Positions 34,100 through 39,987 of a stretch of 39,987 nt of DNA are shown piece after piece. Below the pieces are notes generated by a model. The model had not been told where the DNA came from. It saw only the letters and a program-made list of their open reading frames with translations, and made no database searches. Every line of letters starts with the position of its first letter. Position 1 is the stretch's first letter. The position numbers and the translations under genes are program-made. This DNA comes from Flavobacteriaceae bacterium. GTDB taxonomy: Bacteria > Bacteroidota > Bacteroidia > Flavobacteriales > Flavobacteriaceae. The stretch is from positions 1 through 39,987 of the forward strand of contig JAFMFL010000004.1 of the NCBI GenBank assembly GCA_017856205.1, in the 5' to 3' direction.

Positions 34100-36550
34100 T
34101 TAACGCTTTTTCGTACCCGAAACACGTTGCTTGGTGATGGCAATTTCCAAAACTTGGTCAATTGTAGCGACATAATGAAATTGTAATCCTTTTAGGTAAC
34201 GCTCAGGAATTTCTCCTATGTCTGATTCGTTTTTCTTACTTAAAATGATTTCTTTGATATTGGCACGTTTGGCTGCCAAAATCTTTTCCTTAATCCCGCC
34301 CACAGGTAACACTTTTCCACGAAGCGTAATTTCACCTGTCATGGCAATTCGGTTTTTAACTTTGCGTTGTAAAATACTCGAAACCAAGGAAGTAATCATT
34401 GTAATCCCTGCGCTAGGTCCATCTTTAGGCGTAGCGCCTTCGGGCACATGAATATGGAAATTATGTTTTCCAAAAAAGTCATTCGCAATGCCCAAGTCAT
34501 CGGCGTGCGCCTTGATGTATTGCAACGCAATGGTAGCCGATTCTTTCATCACTTTGCCCAGATTACCTGTAATGGAAAGCGCCCCATTTCCTTTGCTAAT
34601 TGAAGACTCAATAAACAAAATATCACCACCAACCTGAGTCCACGCCAAACCTGTAACCACTCCCGCAACATTGTTATTTTCATATGAGTCACGGAGCAGT
34701 TTTGCTGGACCCAAAATAGATTCTAACTCAGCCATTTCAAGTTTGGGTTCACGTGGTGTTTCTTTTGCCTCTAACATAGCATAATGACGTACCACTTTGG
34801 CAATTTGTTTGTCCAAGCCACGTACTCCAGACTCTCGCGTATAGCCTGCAACCAAATGCTGCATGGTAGCCTTGGGAATCTTAATAGCTGCCTTTATTAA
34901 TCCGTGCTCAGCAATTTGCTTTGGCAACAAATAGCGCAATCCAATTTGCACTTTTTCTTCCAATGTATAGCCTGACACTTCAATGATTTCCATACGATCC
35001 CGAAGGGCTGGTTGAATAGTGGATAAGGAGTTTGCCGTAGCAATAAACATTACTTTTGATAAGTCATAACCTGTTTCCAAGTAATTGTCGTAAAAAGTAG
35101 TGTTTTGCTCGGGATCTAGTACTTCAAGCATGGCAGATGAAGGGTCTCCATGTGCACTCTCTGCAAGCTTATCTAACTCGTCCAATACAAAAACAGGATT
35201 CGATGTGGTTGCTTTTTTGATGTTTTGCACCACACGACCAGGCATTGCACCAATATAGGTTTTACGGTGTCCACGAATTTCTGCCTCGTCACGCATACCT
35301 CCTAAAGACATTCGTACATATTTTCTGCCTAGCGCCTCAGCGATAGATTTTCCCAATGATGTTTTTCCGACACCCGGAGGCCCTACCAAACACAAAATCG
35401 GAGATTTCATGTCGTTGCGGAGTTTTAGAACTGCTAGGTGTTCAATAATGCGCTGCTTGACTTTGTCCAATCCAAAATGGTCACGGTCTAAAATTTTTTG
35501 TGCCCTATCTAAGTCAAATGAATCTTCTGAAAAGGTGTTCCAAGGAAGATCCAAATACAAATCCAAATAATTGCGCTGTACAGAATACTCTGCCACTTGC
35601 GGATTCATGCGCTCTAATTTTGCTAACTCTTTATTAAAATGTTTGGCAACCTTGTCATCCCAAGCTTTGGTTTTAGCGCGTCCACGCATTTCTTGCACTT
35701 CCTCATCATAAGACACACCTCCCAGTTCTTCTTGAATGGTTTTCATCTGTTGATGCAAAAAATATTCGCGTTGTTGTTGATCTAAATCGTGTCGTACTTT
35801 AGTTTGAATATCATTCTTTAGCGATAACTTTTGATATTCAATATTCATTTGTTTTAAGCACATCAATGCGCGTTGTTCTAGATTATCTTGCTCCAAGATA
35901 TCTTGTTTTCCGGCAACTGTCATGTCCATATTGGACGAAACAAAATTGACCAAAAACGCACTGCTTTGAATGTTTTTTATAGCGAACGAAGCTTCTGAAG
36001 GAATTTCAGGATTTTGCGCAATAATTTTTAAAGCCAATTCTCGAATAGAGTCGATAATTGCTGAAAAATTGGGCTCGTTGTCTTCGGGACGAATTTCTTC
36101 TAAACTTGCCACTTTGGCGGTCAAATAAGGGAGTTCTGTTACATACTCCAGTGTCTCAAATCTTTTTTTACCCTGTAATATTATAGTTGTGTTGCCATCT
36201 GGCATTTTGAGCACACGTAGTACTTTTGCTAGAGTACCTTTCTGAAACAAATCATCTGGTGAGGGTGATTTGGTCTCACCCCTTTGTTGAGCAACTACAC
36301 CTAGCAATTTGTTGCCATTATTTACCGCCTTAATTAATTTAATAGACCTGTCGCGGCTTGCGGTAATTGGTATGACCACGCCTGGAAATAGCACTGTGTT
36401 TTTTAACGGAAGTATGGGCAATTCTTCTGGTACAGGCTCCTTCTGAATGGCTTCTTCATCATCGGTAGTCATAAGCGGAATTAAATCCGCCTCATCTTCC
36501 AAATCTTGTGGCAAAAGGTTTTCGAGGGATAAAATTTTTGTTTCGGACAT
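34100..36550 (-). CDS. lon: ATP-dependent protease Lon
   Basis: Hexameric AAA+ serine protease that degrades misfolded and regulatory proteins. It has 816 residues. The N-terminal LON domain (about 45-245) starts with LPILPLKNTVLFPG, then a coiled-coil (about 250-320), the AAA+ module with Walker A GPPGVGKTS (390-398) and Walker B VLDELDK (455-461), and the protease domain with catalytic Ser in DGPSAG (about 713) and Lys in GIKEKI (about 756). An acidic extension of about 40 residues precedes the LON domain. It heads the lon-porQ-cmk unit; I could not assign a clear promoter in the 152-base region before it. Confidence 0.97.
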   Translation of the reverse strand: MSETKILSLENLLPQDLEDEADLIPLMTTDDEEAIQKEPVPEELPILPLKNTVLFPGVVIPITASRDRSIKLIKAVNNGNKLLGVVAQQRGETKSPSPDDLFQKGTLAKVLRVLKMPDGNTTIILQGKKRFETLEYVTELPYLTAKVASLEEIRPEDNEPNFSAIIDSIRELALKIIAQNPEIPSEASFAIKNIQSSAFLVNFVSSNMDMTVAGKQDILEQDNLEQRALMCLKQMNIEYQKLSLKNDIQTKVRHDLDQQQREYFLHQQMKTIQEELGGVSYDEEVQEMRGRAKTKAWDDKVAKHFNKELAKLERMNPQVAEYSVQRNYLDLYLDLPWNTFSEDSFDLDRAQKILDRDHFGLDKVKQRIIEHLAVLKLRNDMKSPILCLVGPPGVGKTSLGKSIAEALGRKYVRMSLGGMRDEAEIRGHRKTYIGAMPGRVVQNIKKATTSNPVFVLDELDKLAESAHGDPSSAMLEVLDPEQNTTFYDNYLETGYDLSKVMFIATANSLSTIQPALRDRMEIIEVSGYTLEEKVQIGLRYLLPKQIAEHGLIKAAIKIPKATMQHLVAGYTRESGVRGLDKQIAKVVRHYAMLEAKETPREPKLEMAELESILGPAKLLRDSYENNNVAGVVTGLAWTQVGGDILFIESSISKGNGALSITGNLGKVMKESATIALQYIKAHADDLGIANDFFGKHNFHIHVPEGATPKDGPSAGITMITSLVSSILQRKVKNRIAMTGEITLRGKVLPVGGIKEKILAAKRANIKEIILSKKNESDIGEIPERYLKGLQFHYVATIDQVLEIAITKQRVSGTKKR

Positions 36551-36702
36551 AATCTATTGGTGTGCCATTTTGTCTGCTTTGTCTTTAAAAGCAGTTGCAA
36601 TAAAAGCAATTTTTTAAACATATAATATGTTTCAAACGCCGTGCCATTGTAACAAAACACAATTAAAATCGTTATTAAGATGTTAACCCAAAATACACAC
36701 AC

Positions 36703-37431
36703 ATGAAATTAATACACTTTTTAATTGGTACACTTTTTTTAGTTTTTTCTATACCCATGAATGCCCAATGGGGTTCTAAAATCAAAGGAAATGGAAACGT
36801 TGTAACAGAAACTCGTGATGTAGCTGCTTACGATGAAATTATCGTAAATGGCAACATTGATGTTGTTTTAGTGGATGGTAAAGAAGGGAAAATTACACTC
36901 AAAGCGGAAGAGAATTTACTTGAGTATATTGAACTTAGCGTTAAAAACGATGCACTTAAAATAAAAAGTAAAGACCGCACTGAATTGCGTCCTTCAAAAG
37001 GCAAAAGCATCTTAATTACCGTTCCTGTTCAAGACGTACATAAACTTGCACTTAATGGCTCTGGTGAGATTGAAGGAACATTTCCATTGAAGGCTAAAAA
37101 CATAAAACTACAAGTTAACGGCTCAGGTGATATAGATGTTGACCTAAAAGCAACTGACGTAAAAGCCGTAGTAAATGGTTCTGGAGATATTAACGTTTCT
37201 GGGAAAGCAGATTTTTTTGAAGCCGCTGTAAACGGCTCTGGCGATATTGACGGTGATGAACTTTTTGTTAATATCTGCGAAGGAAAGGTGGTTGGCTCTG
37301 GGGATATAAAATTCCATGCCGAACAAAAATTAGATGCCAAAATTGTAGGATCGGGGGATATTGAGGTCAATAAATCTGTAATTGAAATTGAAAAGAAAAT
37401 AATCGGCTCTGGTGATGTAACCAAAAAATAA
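36703..37431 (+). CDS. DUF2807 (head GIN domain) exported protein
   Basis: A 242-residue protein with a signal peptide (about 1-21, ending MNAQW). The rest is a repetitive beta-structure typical of DUF2807/putative auto-transporter adhesin head GIN domains: seven copies of the Gly-Ser-Gly-(Asp/Glu)-(Ile/Val) turn at roughly 17-25-residue spacing, the first four as NGSG(D/E)I. Such repeats form stacked beta strands or a helix. It is expected in the periplasm or at the cell surface; function is unknown and adhesion has only been suggested by analogy. It is divergent to lon and convergent with the MFS gene, six bases apart. Confidence 0.87.
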   Translation: MKLIHFLIGTLFLVFSIPMNAQWGSKIKGNGNVVTETRDVAAYDEIIVNGNIDVVLVDGKEGKITLKAEENLLEYIELSVKNDALKIKSKDRTELRPSKGKSILITVPVQDVHKLALNGSGEIEGTFPLKAKNIKLQVNGSGDIDVDLKATDVKAVVNGSGDINVSGKADFFEAAVNGSGDIDGDELFVNICEGKVVGSGDIKFHAEQKLDAKIVGSGDIEVNKSVIEIEKKIIGSGDVTKK

Positions 37432-37437
37432 ATGGTG

Positions 37438-38754
37438 TTACAATGCCTTTTTGTTGGTGCGCTCTAATCGAATGAGCATTACAGCTCCGGTCAAGAAAAA
37501 TAGCACAAAAAACAAAATGGCATTACGCATGCTACCGGTAATTTGATCCACGGTGGCGTACATTAGCATACCAATTACGATTCCCACCTTTTCGGCAACA
37601 TCATAAAAACTGAAATATGAAGTGGTGTCAATTGTTTTGGGAATAAGTTGGGAGTATGTAGAACGCGCCACCGATTGAATACCACCCATGCAAAGCCCTA
37701 CAAAACCCGCTACGATGTAAAACTCAATGGGTTCATAAATAAAATAGGCACTTACACATAGGCTCACCCAAATGGCGTTGAGCAGAATCAAGGTTTTAAT
37801 GTTACCCCAACGATTAGCCAATTTGGACGACAATAACGCTCCAAAAATGGCAATGATTTGAATAAGTAAAATACTAACAATCAGGCCTGTAGTTTTTTCT
37901 TCTGCCGACCAAGAAATTTCTTGCTCACCAAAATAAGCTGCCACTAGCATAACCGTTTGCAACGCCATGCTAAAAACAAAAAAAGCACCCAAATAACGCT
38001 TTAGAAAATTGAGCTTTTTTAGGCTTTTCCAAACCGATTTAAGCTCGCGATAGCCATTAAAGAAAATATCTTTAGTATATACTTTGTCTTTATTACCACG
38101 AGGCAAATGATAAAAGGCAATATGGCTAAACGAAAACCACCATACACCAACCGAAATAAACGAATAGCGCATAGCCTTAAGTGAAGCTTCACCTCCTTCA
38201 CCAGCAATGCCAAATGCCTCTGGTTTTAGCACCATAAACAGATTTACAAGAAGTAACAATACACTACCAATATAGCCAAGAGCAAAACCACGAGCACTTA
38301 TCCGATTTTGTTGTTCGGGATATGCGATATCTGGCAAATATGAGTTGTAAAAAACCAAGCTAGACCAGGCACCAATCAATGCTAAAAAATAGAATAATAA
38401 TCCCCAGTACAAGTTTTGAATGTCAAACCAATACAGCCCCACACATGCCGTTGCACCAAGATAGCAGTAGAACTGCATAAAACGCTTTTTATTACCCATA
38501 TAGTCGGCTATACCCGAAAGAATAGGTGACCACAAGGCAATAACAACAAATGCCAAAGCCGTAACGTAGCTTATCAAAGCCGTGTTTTTTACTTGCATGC
38601 CAAAAACATCCAAATAGGTTTGGTCACCACAAATGTAACCGTAGTATAAGGGAAAAATAGTTGAAGTAATAACGAGAAAATAAACTGAATTTGCCCAGTC
38701 GTAAGAGACCCAAGCACGTAACAATTTTTTATCGCCCTTTTTGTATGTTGGCAT
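37438..38754 (-). CDS. MFS transporter, UMF1 type
   Basis: A 438-residue membrane protein with about 12 hydrophobic segments in two halves. The start with RAWVSYDWANSVYFLVITST is the signature of the UMF1 (vacuole-effluxer Atg22-like) branch of the major facilitator superfamily. The first loop has GIADYMGNKKRFM, the MFS A-loop-like motif. The family may export small molecules such as amino acids, but the substrate is not predictable. It is divergent to the alpha/beta hydrolase gene, and the shared 68-base region carries two inverted repeats. Confidence 0.9.
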   Translation of the reverse strand: MPTYKKGDKKLLRAWVSYDWANSVYFLVITSTIFPLYYGYICGDQTYLDVFGMQVKNTALISYVTALAFVVIALWSPILSGIADYMGNKKRFMQFYCYLGATACVGLYWFDIQNLYWGLLFYFLALIGAWSSLVFYNSYLPDIAYPEQQNRISARGFALGYIGSVLLLLVNLFMVLKPEAFGIAGEGGEASLKAMRYSFISVGVWWFSFSHIAFYHLPRGNKDKVYTKDIFFNGYRELKSVWKSLKKLNFLKRYLGAFFVFSMALQTVMLVAAYFGEQEISWSAEEKTTGLIVSILLIQIIAIFGALLSSKLANRWGNIKTLILLNAIWVSLCVSAYFIYEPIEFYIVAGFVGLCMGGIQSVARSTYSQLIPKTIDTTSYFSFYDVAEKVGIVIGMLMYATVDQITGSMRNAILFFVLFFLTGAVMLIRLERTNKKAL

Positions 38755-38761
38755 ATCTATG

Positions 38762-38795
38762 TTTGTTCAAATAAACAAAATTGTTTTTAAACAAT
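38762..38795. promoter_or_regulatory. Two inverted repeats between the MFS and hydrolase genes
   Basis: TTTGTT-6 bases-AACAAA (38762-38779) and directly after it ATTGTTT-TT-AAACAAT (38780-38795, seven-base arms). Both share a TTGTT/AACAA core, side by side in a divergent promoter region, as would be expected of a tandem operator for a dimeric repressor. The sequence is AT-rich, so chance is not excluded. Confidence 0.4.
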
Positions 38796-38809
38796 ACATA
38801 TGAGAATGT

Positions 38810-38817
38810 TACCTTTG
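38810..38817 (+). promoter_or_regulatory. -7 promoter box of the alpha/beta hydrolase gene
   Basis: TACCTTTG, exact TAnnTTTG, ending five bases before the ATG at 38823. Transcription would start at or next to the start codon, so the mRNA may be leaderless. The nearest TTG is 26 bases upstream, longer than standard. Confidence 0.55.
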
Positions 38818-38822
38818 CCTCA

Positions 38823-39686
38823 ATGAATACGAAAAAAAAACACCAACAGGGATTCAGTGTTCCAGTTTGGTTACGCCTCATGTTCAAGAACTTAGAACGA
38901 TTATCCCCCTACTTGGCAATGCGCGCTGCAGCATATATTTTTTCAACGCCAATAAAGTTTAGCATTCCAGAAAAAGAGAAAAAAGCCCTGGCAAATTGCA
39001 TTCAAGAGCGAGTGCGTATTCCCAGTATTGATAGAGAAATTTTAACCTTCACATGGAAAAACTCAGGTAAAAAAGTGCTTCTAGCACATGGCTGGAGTGG
39101 CAGAGGAACACAACTTTATCGGATTGCAGAAACACTTCATAAAGAAGGGTATCATGTAGTCTCATACGATGCCCCTGCGCATGGTAAATCATCTGGAAAA
39201 ACAACCAACATCTTACAAATGATAGCCACGATTTCACACTTGGATGACCAATATCATGGTTTTGACTATCTCATTGGACATTCATTTGGGGGAATGGCGA
39301 TTTTCAACTATTGCAAAACACCTCGGAAAACAAAAAAAATCATAACACTTGGTGCTGCAGATAATATGCGCACGATTTTTGATAATTACATGCTGTCGTT
39401 TGGACTAAATAAAAAAACCTCAGCGCACATGATTACCTATTTTGAACGAAAATTCAAGTTAAAAATTGATGATTTTTCGCCATTTAAGGCTGTACAAAAT
39501 CTCCAAACCCCCACACTTATCCTTCATGACGAAAAAGATTATGATGTAAGTGTAGGTTCCGCCGATAACATTGCTGCGCATCACCCAAATGCTACTTTGA
39601 TTAAAACCAAAGGGCTGGGACATCGTAGAATTCTTCGCGACGAAAATGTCATGCAACACATCAAATCTTTTATTCAAACATCATGA
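38823..39686 (+). CDS. Alpha/beta hydrolase
   Basis: A 287-residue alpha/beta-hydrolase-fold enzyme without a signal peptide. The oxyanion region AHGWSGRGTQ, the YDAPAHGKSSG segment, the nucleophile elbow GHSFGG, the acidic residue in LHDEKDYDV and the catalytic His in GLGHRRIL complete a Ser-Asp-His triad. It could be an esterase or peptidase; the substrate is unknown. The ATG at 38823 was chosen because the promoter box ends five bases before it; an earlier start would lie upstream of the transcript. An A9 run (38832-38840) encodes Lys4-6. Its stop overlaps the ATG of the next gene (ATGA), so the two are coupled. Confidence 0.86.
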   Translation: MNTKKKHQQGFSVPVWLRLMFKNLERLSPYLAMRAAAYIFSTPIKFSIPEKEKKALANCIQERVRIPSIDREILTFTWKNSGKKVLLAHGWSGRGTQLYRIAETLHKEGYHVVSYDAPAHGKSSGKTTNILQMIATISHLDDQYHGFDYLIGHSFGGMAIFNYCKTPRKTKKIITLGAADNMRTIFDNYMLSFGLNKKTSAHMITYFERKFKLKIDDFSPFKAVQNLQTPTLILHDEKDYDVSVGSADNIAAHHPNATLIKTKGLGHRRILRDENVMQHIKSFIQTS

Positions 39687-39987
39687 AAACACCATTTTTT
39701 ATCCTCATATTTTGCTTCTTCACAACACTGAATGCTTGTGGGCAACAACCTGCTGAAAAAACCACAAAAACTACCGTTGATATGAAAAAGACAAACGCCT
39801 ATTGGAAAGACAAACTCAGCCCAGAGGCTTTTCGCATTTTGCGCGAAAAAGGCACAGAATATCCGCACACAGGAGAATACAATCTCCATTTTGAGAAGGG
39901 AACCTATGCCTGTACGGCATGTAAGGAACCTCTTTTTGAGAGTAGATCAAAATTTAAGAGCGATTGCGGTTGGCATGAACTTGCATT
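39683..39987 (+). CDS. msrB: Exported peptide-methionine (R)-S-oxide reductase, partial
   Basis: The first 101 codons of an MsrB-like protein cut by the window edge. MsrB reduces methionine-R-sulfoxide in oxidised proteins. It begins with a lipoprotein signal (lipobox LNAC, Cys18), so this copy should repair exported proteins. Then come YWKDKLSPEAF, REKGTEYPHTGEY, FEKGTYACTACKEPLF with the CxxC zinc ligands, and SKFKSDCGW with another. The usual GWPSF block reads GWHEL here, so it may be a divergent subgroup, or the 3' part may differ. It is translationally coupled to the alpha/beta hydrolase through a four-base overlap. The active-site Cys lies outside the window. Confidence 0.85.
   Translation, partial: MKTPFFILIFCFFTTLNACGQQPAEKTTKTTVDMKKTNAYWKDKLSPEAFRILREKGTEYPHTGEYNLHFEKGTYACTACKEPLFESRSKFKSDCGWHELA

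Noticed and set aside
37029-37424. 131-codon antisense open frame in the DUF2807 gene
   Set aside because: Its repetitive SPEP-type sequence is the complement of the GSGD codon repeats.

Overview
The window is a compact, AT-rich stretch of chromosome from a member of the Bacteroidota, most probably a marine-type Flavobacteriaceae. The evidence is a PorQ component of the type IX secretion system between lon and cmk, a carboxypeptidase-regulatory/plug/barrel TonB-dependent receptor, the near absence of Shine-Dalgarno sequences before start codons, and repeated promoters with the Bacteroidota -7 box TAnnTTTG, some with a TTG 19-22 bases upstream. I see no phage, IS element, CRISPR array, rRNA or tRNA. 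It is essentially a housekeeping region.

Layout. Bases 1-155 hold the 5' part of RNase P RNA (rnpB, minus strand), divergent from dnaX (234-1958). From 8759 down to 1955 runs a tightly packed minus-strand eight-gene unit: pyrR-pyrB-STAS-like protein-rnz-pdxH-sixA-ppk1-ppx. It joins pyrimidine synthesis, tRNA 3' processing, PLP synthesis and polyphosphate metabolism. Next come a broken small membrane-protein gene (8861-9138), an isoaspartyl peptidase/asparaginase lipoprotein, and a minus-strand group of S9 peptidase, cysteine/cystathionine beta-synthase and an alpha-oxoamine synthase. prfB follows, with its programmed +1 frameshift, then a HAD hydrolase, a TonB-dependent receptor, a 53-residue membrane protein, fumC, a GNAT acetyltransferase, a CPBP protease, a PaaI-like thioesterase and dnaK.

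From 24.5 kb the plus strand carries panB-rluA and then the leucine operon leuA-leuC-leuD-leuB, which ends in a strong bidirectional terminator shared with rpsA. Minus-strand rpsA has a consensus promoter and a leader of about 100 nt. lon-porQ-cmk is another minus-strand operon. The right end holds a DUF2807 protein, an MFS transporter of the UMF1 type, an alpha/beta hydrolase, and the start of an exported MsrB cut by the window edge.

The most interesting signals are in how genes are decoded and transcribed rather than in new gene families. dnaX has an A10 run whose -1 and +1 frames both stop within a few codons, as expected for a tau/gamma switch. prfB keeps a perfect AGGAGG frameshift stimulator in a lineage that hardly uses Shine-Dalgarno initiation. 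pyrR has a leader too short for attenuation. The rpsA leader has segments that could form a pseudoknot. No convincing undescribed multi-gene system was found.
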